A stretch of DNA of 42,817 bases from Thiorhodococcus minor (GTDB taxonomy: Bacteria > Pseudomonadota > Gammaproteobacteria > Chromatiales > Chromatiaceae). The stretch lies in assembly GCF_010820565.1 (NCBI RefSeq), contig NZ_JAAIJQ010000047.1:1-42817 (forward strand). Direction: 5' to 3'. The position numbers and the translations under genes were made by a program. The notes beneath the pieces were generated by a model. That model saw nothing but the letters and a program-made list of their open reading frames with translations. It was not told the DNA's origin and searched no databases. Below are positions 1-8,173 of this stretch, in pieces (position 1 is the stretch's first letter; the number at the start of each line of letters is the position of its first letter).

Positions 1-393
1 CGCAGCTACATGTCTCATCAGCAGTTCACATGGCAGCCACCTCGCAGGCTGCTAGACTGGCCAGGTTTCTCCTGGCACACCAAAGGCGCGAAGGACACGA
101 AGAAAAACAGAGGCTTGCATTGCCGCGTCGCTTCACCCTCTGGGTGAGCATGGCTTCGCAGACAAGATGTTGAAACCCTTTGCGCTCTTTGCGCCCTTTG
201 CGGTTCAACTGCTCTTTTTGGGATGAAATCATGCCCTAGGTTGAGGGGGTGGGAGTCGTGATGCACACCGGACCCACAAGCGAAAACCGGGGAGCTCGCG
301 CCGCGAAGCGACGGCGCAGGGGGCGTCAAGAAACATCAGCCGTCACTCGGGGCAGCCACAGCAGGAGTCGCGCCCCCGCAAAGTCTCGGATCC
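1..393. other. Gene-free region downstream of trpD, repeat remnants
   Basis: No convincing gene is visible; the open frames here lack recognisable protein character. The stretch holds a CTTTGCG 9-bp periodic repeat (178-202) and a TCACCC/GGGTGA palindrome (133-147). A purine-rich phrase around 85-110, of the 'AAGGCGCGAAGGACACGAAG' type, resembles dispersed intergenic sequence seen in many proteobacterial genomes; that comparison is from memory. trpC, which often follows trpD, is not present in this stretch. Confidence 0.6.
178..202. repeat. 9-bp tandem repeat CTTTGCGCN, three copies
   Basis: CTTTGCG starts at 178, 187 and 196, an exact 9-bp period. On the minus strand it reads CGCAAAG-NN repeated and is followed by a short T-run (211-219). 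It lies outside any gene. Confidence 0.75.
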
Positions 394-1422
394 TCAGGAT
401 GACGGAAAGCTGGCGGTCAAGGCCACCAGGCTCTCCAAGCGCACCAGCGCCTCGCCATTGGCGATCGCCTGCTCCGCAAGCACAATGCCATCCGCAAGTG
501 ACTCGGCGCGGCCCGCCGCGTAAATGGCGGCGCCCGCGTTGAGCTGCACGATGTCCCGCGCCGGACCGGACCGCCCCTCCAGCACGCCGCGCAGCATCGC
601 CAGACTCTCGGACGGGTCCTTGACGCGGATCTTATCCAGAGCGTCACGCTTCAGACCGAAATCCTCCGGCTGAATGCTGTAGCGGCGGATCTCGCCATCC
701 TTGAGCTCAGCGACATCTGTCGTGTCCGCAATGCTGATCTCGTCCAAGCCATCGCGCGAGTGGACGACCAGGACATGCCGGCTGCCCAGACGCTGCAGCA
801 CCTCGGCCAGAGGCTCAAGCAGCTCGGCGCCGAAGACGCCCAGGAGCTGATTCGGGACACCCGCGGGATTGGTCAGCGGCCCCAAGACGTTGAAGACCGT
901 TCGCACACCCAGCTCCCGGCGCGGGCCGATGGCGTGCTTCATCGCGCTGTGATGCCCGGGCGCGAACATGAAGCCGACACCGACCTCGCGCACGCACTGA
1001 GCGACCTGCTCTGCCGATAGATCCAGCCGCACGCCGGCCGCCTCCAGCACGTCGGCAGCACCGGACTTGCTGGAGACCGAGCGATTGCCATGCTTGGCGA
1101 CGTGACAGCCCGCGGCGGCCGCGACGAACATGCTGGTGGTCGAGACATTGAAGGTGCCGGAGGCGTCTCCGCCCGTGCCCACGATGTCGACCGCCTGGTC
1201 CAGCCCGGAAATATCGACCCCGGTCGCCAGCTCGCGCATCACGGATGCCGCCGCGGCGATCTCGGCGACCGTCTCGCCCTTCATCCGCAGCGCGACCAGA
1301 AACCCCGCGATCTGCGCGGGCGTGGCGCCGCCGGTCATGATGGTCCGCATGACCGCGGTCATCTCCTCGCCGGTCAGGTGCTGGCCCTGGATACAGCGCG
1401 CAATGGCGTCTTTCATCTCCAT
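394..1422 (-). CDS. trpD: Anthranilate phosphoribosyltransferase TrpD
   Basis: Transfers phosphoribosyl from PRPP to anthranilate, the second step from chorismate to tryptophan, in the cytoplasm. The 342-residue length is normal. The family signature is present: the PRPP-binding GTGGD loop followed by FNVSTTS (about residues 82-95), the KHGNRSVSSKSGAADVLEAAG block (about 109-129), and GPLTNPAG further on. The ATG at 1422 lies one base after the trpG stop, with a second in-frame ATG two codons later, so translation is probably coupled to trpG. It is the last gene of the rpe-gph-trpEGD run; the sequence downstream is gene-free to the window edge. Confidence 0.97.
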   Translation of the reverse strand: MEMKDAIARCIQGQHLTGEEMTAVMRTIMTGGATPAQIAGFLVALRMKGETVAEIAAAASVMRELATGVDISGLDQAVDIVGTGGDASGTFNVSTTSMFVAAAAGCHVAKHGNRSVSSKSGAADVLEAAGVRLDLSAEQVAQCVREVGVGFMFAPGHHSAMKHAIGPRRELGVRTVFNVLGPLTNPAGVPNQLLGVFGAELLEPLAEVLQRLGSRHVLVVHSRDGLDEISIADTTDVAELKDGEIRRYSIQPEDFGLKRDALDKIRVKDPSESLAMLRGVLEGRSGPARDIVQLNAGAAIYAAGRAESLADGIVLAEQAIANGEALVRLESLVALTASFPSS

Positions 1423-1423
1423 G

Positions 1424-2005
1424 TCAGCGATCCTCCAGGAAGTTCTTCAGCAGGTCGTGTCCATGCTGCGTCAGGATGGACTCGGGGTGGAATTGCACGC
1501 CCTGGATCGGCATCTCGCGATGCCGCACGCCCATGATGGCCTCGCGCTCACCATCCGGCGTCTGCGTCCAGGCGGTGACCTCCAGACAGTCCGGCAGGCT
1601 CTCTTGAGAGATCACCAAGGAGTGGTAGCGCGTCGCCTCGAAGGGGTTGCTCAACCCCGAAAAGACACCTTGATCCAGATGGTAGACGGGCGATGTCTTG
1701 CCGTGCATGACCTCGGGCGCCTTGACGATCTCACCGCCGAAGGCCTGCCCGATGGATTGATGGCCGAGACAGACGCCGAGGATCGGCACCTGGCCCGCCA
1801 GCTCACGGATCAGCGGGACCGAGATGCCCGCCTCGGTGGGCGTGCAGGGTCCGGGCGAGATGACGACCCGATCCGCGCCGAGCGCCGCGGCTTGCTCCAC
1901 GCTCAGCCCGTCGTTGCGAACGACCCTGACATCCGCGCCCAGCTCGCCGAAATACTGGACCAGGTTGTAGGTGAAGGAATCATAGTTGTCGATCATGAGC
2001 AGCAT
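1424..2005 (-). CDS. trpG: Anthranilate synthase component II, glutamine amidotransferase TrpG
   Basis: Hydrolyses glutamine and passes ammonia to TrpE for anthranilate formation. The 193-residue class-I amidotransferase begins [11 protein letters not shown]. The nucleophile elbow GVCLGHQ places catalytic Cys at 79, and QFHPES gives the His173/Glu175 pair of the triad. A longer frame is open upstream to 2107, but it overlaps trpE. The ATG at 2005, two bases after the trpE TGA, fits the family N-terminus and suggests translational coupling. It could also serve as the PabA subunit of folate synthesis, as in organisms with a shared amidotransferase; no separate pabA is visible here. Confidence 0.96.
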   Translation of the reverse strand: MLLMIDNYDSFTYNLVQYFGELGADVRVVRNDGLSVEQAAALGADRVVISPGPCTPTEAGISVPLIRELAGQVPILGVCLGHQSIGQAFGGEIVKAPEVMHGKTSPVYHLDQGVFSGLSNPFEATRYHSLVISQESLPDCLEVTAWTQTPDGEREAIMGVRHREMPIQGVQFHPESILTQHGHDLLKNFLEDR

Positions 2006-2007
2006 GG

Positions 2008-3507
2008 TCAGACCCCCTTCAGCCCACAGCCATAGCGATCGATGCCGACTTCCGCCGCGGTCACGGCCCGGAAGATGGCCCGGCCCTTGTTCATGGTCTC
2101 CTTCCATTCCAGATCGGGCTGCGAGTCGGCGACGATCCCGGCACCCGCCTGGATATGCAGGGTGCCGTCCTGGATGACCGCCGTGCGGATGGCGATCGCG
2201 GTATCCATGTTGCCGTTCCAGGAGAGGTAGCCGACGGCACCCGAGTAGATACCCCGCTTGACCGGCTCGAGCTCGTCGATAATCTCCATGGCGCGGATCT
2301 TGGGCGCCCCGGAGACGGTGCCGGCCGGAAAGGTCGCGCGCAGCACGTCGATGGCACTCATCCCCTCCTTGAGCCGGCCCACGACGTTGGAGACGATGTG
2401 CATGACATGCGAGTAGCGCTCGACGATCATGCGGTCCGTGAGCCGCACGCTGCCGATCTCGGCAACCCGGCCGGCATCGTTGCGCCCCAGGTCGATCAGC
2501 ATCAGGTGCTCGGCAAGCTCCTTCGGATCCGCCAGCAGCTCCGCCTCCAGGGCGCGGTCCTCCTCCTCCGTGTAGCCGCGTCGCCGCGTGCCCGCAATGG
2601 GCCGAACCGTGACGACTCCGTCCTCCAGACGCGTGAGGATCTCGGGCGAGGAGCCGACGATCTGGAAATCGTCCAGATCCAGGAAGTACATGTAGGGCGA
2701 CGGATTCAGACCACGCAAGGCGCGGTAGAGGTCCAGCGGCGACGCCTGGAAGGGAATCGACAGCCGCTGCGAGAGCACCACCTGCATGCAGTCGCCGTCG
2801 AGGATGTACTCCTTGATGCGCTCGACCGCCGATTTGTAGCCGTCCTCGGTGAAGCCCGAGACGAAATCGGCCTCGCTGACCTCGCGCTGCGAGCCATTGC
2901 TGCCGTTCGGCGTGCCATGCCGCATACGCTCGTTGAGCTCGGCGATGCGCGCCTCGCCGGCCTCCAGCGTGTCACCCGCGGTCGGATCCAGGTGCAGGAT
3001 GATGTACATGCGCCCGCTAAGGTTGTCGAAGACGACGACCTCGTCGGATTCCATCAGCAGGATGTCGGGCGTCCCCAAGAGGTCCGGATTCGGGCACTGC
3101 GCCAGCTTGGGCTCGATATAGCGAATGGTGTCATAGCCGAAGTAGCCGACCAGCCCGCCCGTGAAGCGCGGCAGATCGCCCAGCTCGGCGACGCGGAAGC
3201 GCGCCTGATAGGACTCGATCCAAGCGAGCGGATCGGCGCTCTCGATCTCCTCGACCACGCGACCGTCGCGCTCGACACGGACCTGCTGCCCAGTGATCTT
3301 GATAAGCGTCCGGCACGGCAGGCCGATGATGGAGTAGCGCCCCCATTTCTCGCCGCCGTGGACGGACTCGAAGAGGTAGGAATAAGGTCCCTTCGCCAGC
3401 TTGAGATAGACGCTGAGCGGCGTCTCGAGGTCGGCCAGCACCTCGCAAGCGACAGGGATGCGGTTATAGCCCTGGTCTGCCAGGGCACGGAAGGTCTTGG
3501 GAGTCAT
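2008..3507 (-). CDS. trpE: Anthranilate synthase component I TrpE
   Basis: Converts chorismate plus ammonia to anthranilate, the committed step of tryptophan synthesis. It is 499 residues, the usual length. The N-terminal regulatory part carries a YLFESVHGG segment at the place of the LLES-type tryptophan-binding motif. The C-terminal chorismate-binding domain has [30 protein letters not shown] and [11 protein letters not shown] in order. The ATG at 3507 is preceded by GGAG at good spacing. Upstream, between gph and trpE, is a candidate leader peptide (3556-3606) with two Trp codons, so tryptophan-responsive control of this gene is likely. Confidence 0.97.
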   Translation of the reverse strand: MTPKTFRALADQGYNRIPVACEVLADLETPLSVYLKLAKGPYSYLFESVHGGEKWGRYSIIGLPCRTLIKITGQQVRVERDGRVVEEIESADPLAWIESYQARFRVAELGDLPRFTGGLVGYFGYDTIRYIEPKLAQCPNPDLLGTPDILLMESDEVVVFDNLSGRMYIILHLDPTAGDTLEAGEARIAELNERMRHGTPNGSNGSQREVSEADFVSGFTEDGYKSAVERIKEYILDGDCMQVVLSQRLSIPFQASPLDLYRALRGLNPSPYMYFLDLDDFQIVGSSPEILTRLEDGVVTVRPIAGTRRRGYTEEEDRALEAELLADPKELAEHLMLIDLGRNDAGRVAEIGSVRLTDRMIVERYSHVMHIVSNVVGRLKEGMSAIDVLRATFPAGTVSGAPKIRAMEIIDELEPVKRGIYSGAVGYLSWNGNMDTAIAIRTAVIQDGTLHIQAGAGIVADSQPDLEWKETMNKGRAIFRAVTAAEVGIDRYGCGLKGV

Positions 3508-3555
3508 GAGGATCTCCGAGCAGAAATCGGTAACAAGGGTTTCAACGGGCGCGCG

Positions 3556-3606
3556 CTAGCGTCGCCATCGCCACCCTCTGATTGCTCGCATGCTGATTGC
3601 TCGCAT
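3556..3606 (-). CDS. trpL: Candidate trp operon leader peptide
   Basis: A 17-codon frame between gph and trpE reads MRAISMRAIRGWRWRR and then TAG. It has an AGAGG sequence just upstream at good spacing and two Trp codons separated by one Arg codon near the end, as expected of an amino-acid leader peptide. It resembles the Escherichia coli TrpL pattern (MKAI...KGWWRTS). The first codons are an exact 15-bp tandem duplication (3578-3607) that keeps the frame. The stop lies about 48 bases before the trpE ATG, which is short for a full transcription attenuator. I see no U-run, so the mechanism (attenuation or translational control) is open. The function is inferred from position and codon content. 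Confidence 0.6.
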   Translation of the reverse strand: MRAISMRAIRGWRWRR

Positions 3607-3607
3607 G
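3578..3607. repeat. Exact 15-bp tandem duplication in the trp leader
   Basis: CTGATTGCTCGCATG occurs twice head to tail (3578-3592 and 3593-3607). On the minus strand each unit encodes five residues of the candidate leader peptide, so the duplication is in frame. Confidence 0.85.
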
Positions 3608-3649
3608 GGATGCCTCTGCATCTCGGCGCGTCCTCAACTCGTCCCTAGA

Positions 3650-4324
3650 CTAGGCTTGCGGGGCCAGCAGGCTCGGCAGCTCGGCCAGTGAATCGACGAC
3701 CGCATCGGGCTGCGAGTCGCGGATGTCCTGCCCGTGGTTATAGCCGTAGGTCGTACAGATGATCTTGAAGCCGGCCGCCCGCGCGGCCGAGACATCGCTC
3801 ACCGAGTCGCCGATCATGAGCGCATCCTCGGGCGCCACACCAAAATGCCCGGCCGCGTGCATCAAGGGCAAGGGATCCGGCTTCTTGCGCGGCAGCGTAT
3901 CGCCACTCACCACGATGCCGAAGTCATCGCGCAGCCCGACATGCTCGAGCAGCGGCTCCGTGAAGCGCGCGGCCTTATTGGTGATGCAACCGAGCCCGTA
4001 GCCGGCCGACTTCATGAAGTCGACCCCTTCGCGAACCCCGGGATAGACCACCGAGCGGTTGTAGGTATTGGCCGAGTAGAGCTCGAGGAAGATCGGATAG
4101 GCGCGCTGATAGAGCACCTCATCCGGCTCGCCGTCCAACTGACCGATCAGGGCGCGCCGCACCAGACGCTCGACGCCGTTGCCGACCCAGTTGCGCACCG
4201 CCGCCTCGCTGCGCACAGGGAGACCGAGCCGCGCCATCATGGCGTCGACGCAGTAGGCGAGGTCCGGGACGCTATCCACGAGCGTCCCATCCAGGTCACA
4301 GAGGATCATCTTCGGTCGAAACAT
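3650..4324 (-). CDS. gph: Phosphoglycolate phosphatase Gph
   Basis: HAD-superfamily hydrolase removing phosphate from 2-phosphoglycolate, a by-product of RuBisCO oxygenation and of DNA 3'-end repair. At 224 residues it has the normal length. HAD motif I is CDLDGTLVDS with nucleophile Asp10 and Asp12; the later GDSVSDVSAARAAG block is motif IV. The ATG at 4324 has AAGGAG nine bases upstream; the frame is open further back but that part is unlike the family. It sits 29 bases after rpe and before the trp genes, the rpe-gph-trpE order known from many gammaproteobacteria. In a carbon-fixing host its photorespiratory role would matter. Confidence 0.94.
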   Translation of the reverse strand: MFRPKMILCDLDGTLVDSVPDLAYCVDAMMARLGLPVRSEAAVRNWVGNGVERLVRRALIGQLDGEPDEVLYQRAYPIFLELYSANTYNRSVVYPGVREGVDFMKSAGYGLGCITNKAARFTEPLLEHVGLRDDFGIVVSGDTLPRKKPDPLPLMHAAGHFGVAPEDALMIGDSVSDVSAARAAGFKIICTTYGYNHGQDIRDSQPDAVVDSLAELPSLLAPQA

Positions 4325-4353
4325 CTGGGACTGCTCCTTAGGGATCCGCGCGC

Positions 4354-5046
4354 TCAGCGGCTGACGCTGCCGAGGGCCTCGCGCATCTGACCGATGATGC
4401 TGTCGTAGCAATGGGGATCCGAGTCCTTGCCCTTGCCGAAGATGCCCGAGCCGGAAACGAAGGTGTCCGCGCCAGCGGCCTTGATCTCGGCGATGTTGTC
4501 GACCTTGACGCCGCCGTCGATCTCGAGGCGGATATCGAGACCAGAGTCGTCGATCATCTTGCGCACCGCGCGCAGCTTGTCCAGCGCGCCTGGGATGAAG
4601 CTCTGCCCGCCGAAGCCAGGGTTCACCGACATCAGCAGGATCATGTCCACCTTGTCCAGCACATAGTCCAGGTGACTCAGGGGCGTGGCCGGGTTGAAGA
4701 CCAGTCCGGACTTGCAGCCCTCGCCGCGGATGAGCTGCAGGGTGCGGTCGATGTGCTCGCTCGCCTCCGGGTGGAAGGTGATATAGGTCGCGCCGGCCTT
4801 GGCGAAGTCCGGAATGATGCGGTCCACCGGCTTCACCATGAGGTGAACGTCGATGGGCGCGGTCACGCCATGCTTGCGCAGCGCCTCGCAGACCAGCGGC
4901 CCGATCGTCAGGTTGGGCACATAATGGTTGTCCATGACGTCGAAATGGACGATGTCGGCGCCGGCGGCCAGAACATTGTCGACCTCTTGCCCGAGCTTGG
5001 CAAAATCGGCCGAGAGTATCGAGGGAGCGATGAGATCAACCGCCAT
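4354..5046 (-). CDS. rpe: Ribulose-phosphate 3-epimerase Rpe
   Basis: Interconverts ribulose 5-phosphate and xylulose 5-phosphate in the pentose phosphate and Calvin cycles. The 230-residue TIM barrel shows [10 protein letters not shown] at the N-terminus, [12 protein letters not shown] with metal-binding His and Asp, the [10 protein letters not shown] phosphate loop, and EIDGGVK near the C-terminus. The ATG at 5046 has GGAGGA about seven bases upstream; an earlier in-frame start would add residues not found in the family. It is the first gene of the minus-strand run continuing into gph and trp. Confidence 0.97.
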   Translation of the reverse strand: MAVDLIAPSILSADFAKLGQEVDNVLAAGADIVHFDVMDNHYVPNLTIGPLVCEALRKHGVTAPIDVHLMVKPVDRIIPDFAKAGATYITFHPEASEHIDRTLQLIRGEGCKSGLVFNPATPLSHLDYVLDKVDMILLMSVNPGFGGQSFIPGALDKLRAVRKMIDDSGLDIRLEIDGGVKVDNIAEIKAAGADTFVSGSGIFGKGKDSDPHCYDSIIGQMREALGSVSR

Positions 5047-5249
5047 GAGTCTGTCCTCCGCAGGCCAGGTCACGCATCAAGCCGCGCCCAAGGCCGGGGT
5101 TTAATTGGAATTGGGTAGGTCAAAGGCCGCAACTCTACCCCAAGCGGGCGAACTTTTCACTCTACGCCTGGCGGCGCTCCAGGACCCGACCAGAGGCACC
5201 TCGGCTTCGGGAGGAGGCCAGGTCGATGCACGCAGCGCCGCTGCCGGCC

Positions 5250-5915
5250 TCACTTCCCTTTCAGATACTGCTCGTCACTGAAGGAGTAGACCCACTGGGG
5301 CTTGAAGGCGACCAGCACGACCATGGCCCAGCCGTTGAGAAAGGCCTCCGGCATGAACATCAAGGGGAAGAAGGGGATCACCTGCTCGCCCATCTCGGCA
5401 TAGCTGTAGGCGCCGCTCATGACGAGCAAGGCGATGGCGACATAGGCGGCAAAGGCAGCTGCCAGACCCGCGGTGACGAAGCCGTTGATCAGCACGTAGA
5501 CGAAGAATTGCTTGGGCAGGTACCACCGGATGAGGATGAGCGCGACCTGCGTCAGGCTGATCGGCACAATGGCGGTCACGAAGACATTCACGCCGAAGCC
5601 GCTCCAACTCCCCCCGGTATTCAAGGTCACCCCCACCAAGGCAAGCGCCGCGGCGATGACCGCGAACGACCAGCCGAACATGAGGGTGATCGCCGTCACG
5701 CCGAGCAGGTGATAGTCGAGGCCCGGCTGGACCTGGGTATCCAGATGCCAAAGCAGCAGCAGGGCCACCGTCGCCCCGAAAAAGACGTTGGCCTGCTCCT
5801 GATCCCAGAGCTTTCGCCAAGGCGCCAAGCGCAGTGCCAGCAGGAGCGACAGCACGGACAGCAGGATGACGACCCAGCGCAACAGCGGAGAGAGGAGGTC
5901 GGGATCGATCGTCAT
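5250..5915 (-). CDS. CbiM/COG3235-like integral membrane protein
   Basis: A 221-residue, very hydrophobic protein with about six predicted membrane segments. Segments such as LLLLWHLDTQVQPGLDYHLLGVTAITLMFGW and the PEAFLNGWAM end resemble the CbiM-type family (COG3235) related to the substrate-binding membrane subunits of cobalt/nickel ECF transporters. The N-terminal MHIPDG-like metal motif of true CbiM is absent, and no CbiN, CbiQ or CbiO partner lies nearby, so transport of Co or Ni is not established. The ATG at 5915 matches the start of the hydrophobic protein; the frame upstream to 6113 is not family-like and would overlap the divergent tas gene. I found no cobalamin riboswitch upstream. 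Confidence 0.75.
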   Translation of the reverse strand: MTIDPDLLSPLLRWVVILLSVLSLLLALRLAPWRKLWDQEQANVFFGATVALLLLWHLDTQVQPGLDYHLLGVTAITLMFGWSFAVIAAALALVGVTLNTGGSWSGFGVNVFVTAIVPISLTQVALILIRWYLPKQFFVYVLINGFVTAGLAAAFAAYVAIALLVMSGAYSYAEMGEQVIPFFPLMFMPEAFLNGWAMVVLVAFKPQWVYSFSDEQYLKGK

Positions 5916-6111
5916 TCTTAGCCCCTGGCTGAGCGTGATGGATTCCGGCTGGAGCGAGCCGCAGCACTCAACCGCACCGATCGAGCCCGCGGGGCGGCTC
6001 CACAGGCTCTCAATGCGGCCGAGTCTGCCGTTATCATCCCTCTGACCACAGGCAGGCCGAGCGCTTGCCCGGATCGAGCCCAATCGACGAGACCGACTCG
6101 GGAGAACCTGC

Positions 6112-7152
6112 ATGCACTACCGACAGCTAGGCCGCACCGGCATTCAAGTCAGCGCCCTGTGCCTGGGCACCATGACCTTTGGCGAGCAGAACACCGAGAC
6201 GGAGGCGCACGCGCAGCTCGATCGCGCGCTCGACGCCGGCATCAACTTCATCGACACGGCCGAGATGTATCCGGTTCCGCCACTGGCGGAGACGCAGGGA
6301 CGCACCGAGCGTTATATCGGCACCTGGCTCAGGGCGCGCGGCTGCCGCGACAAGGTCGTGCTCGCCACCAAGGTCGCCGGTCCGGCCGATTGGCTGCCCC
6401 ACATCCGCGGTGTCGAGGCCAGGCTCGACCGCAAGAATATCCAGGCGGCCGTCGACGACAGCCTGCGCCGGCTGCAGACGGACTGGATCGACCTCTACCA
6501 ACTGCATTGGCCGGACCGCGAGACCAATTTCTTCGGCAAGCTCGGCTTCACGCCGAGCGAGCAAGACGAGAGCGTGCCACTGCTCGAGACGCTCCAGGTC
6601 CTGGATGATCTGGTGAAGGCCGGCAAGATCCGGCACGTCGGCGTCTCGAACGAGACACCCTGGGGACTGATGCGTTTCCTGAGCCTCGCCGAAGCCCAGG
6701 AGCTGCCCAGAATGGTGAGCATCCAGAACCCTTATAGCCTGCTCAATCGCACCCTCGAGATCGGACTTGCCGAGATCGCGCTGCGCGAGGACTGCGGACT
6801 CCTCGCCTACTCGCCGCTCGCCTTCGGCGTTCTCTCCGGGAAGTACCTGAACGGCCAGCGGCCGGCGGGCGCGCGCATCACGCTGTTCGACCGGTTCAGC
6901 CGCTATTCCAGCCCCGAGGCCGAGAGGGCGACCGCGGACTACGTCGACCTCGCGCGGCGTCATGGGCTAGACCCGGCGCAGATGGCGCTCGCCTGGGTGA
7001 CCAGCCGCCCCTTCACCACCTCCAACATCATCGGGGCGACCACCATGGAGCAGCTGGAAAGCAATCTCGCAAGCATCGACCTGACGCTGGAGCAGGAGGT
7101 GATCGACGCGCTCGAGGCCATCCACACCAAACAGCCAAACCCCGCCCCTTGA
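6112..7152 (+). CDS. tas: Aldo/keto reductase, Tas family
   Basis: NADPH-dependent aldo/keto reductase of 346 residues, the same length as Escherichia coli Tas and similar throughout (LGTMTFGEQN, AEMYPVPP, ETQGRTERYIG, IQNPYSLLNR, LLAYSPLAFG, HGLDPAQMALA). The family tetrad is present: Asp48, Tyr53, Lys87 and His132. E. coli Tas was found as a suppressor of a tyrosine auxotrophy in starving cells; its natural substrate is uncertain, as it is here. The ATG at 6112 begins MHYRQLGRTG, the expected N-terminus. It is divergent from the CbiM-like gene, and the region between them (5916-6111) should hold both promoters. Confidence 0.92.
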   Translation: MHYRQLGRTGIQVSALCLGTMTFGEQNTETEAHAQLDRALDAGINFIDTAEMYPVPPLAETQGRTERYIGTWLRARGCRDKVVLATKVAGPADWLPHIRGVEARLDRKNIQAAVDDSLRRLQTDWIDLYQLHWPDRETNFFGKLGFTPSEQDESVPLLETLQVLDDLVKAGKIRHVGVSNETPWGLMRFLSLAEAQELPRMVSIQNPYSLLNRTLEIGLAEIALREDCGLLAYSPLAFGVLSGKYLNGQRPAGARITLFDRFSRYSSPEAERATADYVDLARRHGLDPAQMALAWVTSRPFTTSNIIGATTMEQLESNLASIDLTLEQEVIDALEAIHTKQPNPAP

Positions 7153-7231
7153 TGCGATCGTCCGTGGGAAGTCCTGAAGCGCCACGGCCGACGACGCGGC
7201 GCCTGGATCTCCCATGCCCGACACGACCGGC

Positions 7232-8173
7232 TCAGGACCAGCCGGCGCGCCTCGCCTCGGCGATCAGGCCATCGAGCCCGCTGAAACCGCACTTCAAGCC
7301 CGCGAGATGAACCGCACGGCTCACGGCCTCTCGGGGCGCCAGACCACGCATCAGCCCGTCGATCACGCCGGCATTGAGGCAGTCGCCCGCACCCAAGGTA
7401 TCGACGACCCGGCCGGGCGCATGCGCCTCGGCATGCTCGACCCGCCCTCCTCGCACGAGCCAGTAGGCGCCCTCGGCACCCCAGCCGAGAACGCAGAGGC
7501 CGGCGGTCGTGCCTTGCGCCAAGTCGCGAAGAAAGGCGGCGGGATCCTCGAAGCCCTGCGCCTGAGCATAGGCCCGACCAGCGAGGATCAGGTGCGGCCC
7601 AGCCAGCAGCGCTGCGATGCCGGGGCGCGGCTTCTCCAGCTCGAGGGAGACGACGGCATGCGGCGCGCGGCGGCGGGCGCTGCCGATCATGGACGCCGTC
7701 TCGGCGGGATTGCGGCCCTCGAAGTGAATCCAGTGCAGGCCTGCGAGCGATAGGGCGGCGAAGGCCTTCGAATCCAGCTCCGGCAGGTCGCGAAAGTGGA
7801 CGATGGTTCGGCTGCCAGTCGCCCGGCTGAGCGCGATGTAGGACGTGGGCGTCGTCGCCCCGGGAACGCGGACCGCGGTGGTCGCATCGATTCCATGCCG
7901 CTCGAGATCCAGCAGCACCTGCTGGCTGGCGGCGTCATCCGCAAGGGTACCGGCCCAAGCGCATCCATGGCCGAGCTGAGCCAAGATCGAGAGACTGTTG
8001 GTGACATTGCCGCCGCGGACCCGGCGCTGGGCAAGGGCGCGTACCTCGACGTCTTCTGAAGGGTAGCACTCGACCTCGTTGACCAGGTCCAGTGTAGCGA
8101 TGCCGACGCCGAGGACGCGGCAAGCGGAAGAGGGACGAAAAGCGGACGGGAGATCAGGAATCCCTGGCAACAC
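7232..8173 (-). CDS. PfkB-family sugar kinase, ketohexokinase-like
   Basis: Predicted cytoplasmic ATP-dependent sugar kinase of the ribokinase/PfkB fold, 313 residues. Visible motifs are the substrate-binding RGGNVTNS (53-60), the ATP/anion-hole DTLGAGDCLNAG with catalytic Asp264, and a C-terminal AGLKCGFSGLDGL that resembles the end of ketohexokinases. Fructose as substrate is a guess from that resemblance. The start is GTG at 8173 (TTG is the next codon); this overlaps the end of the upstream SUMF1-like gene by 20 bases, with GGGG just upstream, so the two are probably co-translated. It converges with tas. Confidence 0.82.
   Translation of the reverse strand: MLPGIPDLPSAFRPSSACRVLGVGIATLDLVNEVECYPSEDVEVRALAQRRVRGGNVTNSLSILAQLGHGCAWAGTLADDAASQQVLLDLERHGIDATTAVRVPGATTPTSYIALSRATGSRTIVHFRDLPELDSKAFAALSLAGLHWIHFEGRNPAETASMIGSARRRAPHAVVSLELEKPRPGIAALLAGPHLILAGRAYAQAQGFEDPAAFLRDLAQGTTAGLCVLGWGAEGAYWLVRGGRVEHAEAHAPGRVVDTLGAGDCLNAGVIDGLMRGLAPREAVSRAVHLAGLKCGFSGLDGLIAEARRAGWS

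Noticed and set aside
2155-3648. A 497-codon plus-strand frame opposite trpE
   Set aside because: It is exactly antisense to an unmistakable trpE and has no recognisable protein character of its own.
5916-6111. Possible cobalamin riboswitch upstream of the CbiM-like gene
   Set aside because: The B12-box and other conserved phrases of the riboswitch were looked for on the minus strand and are absent.
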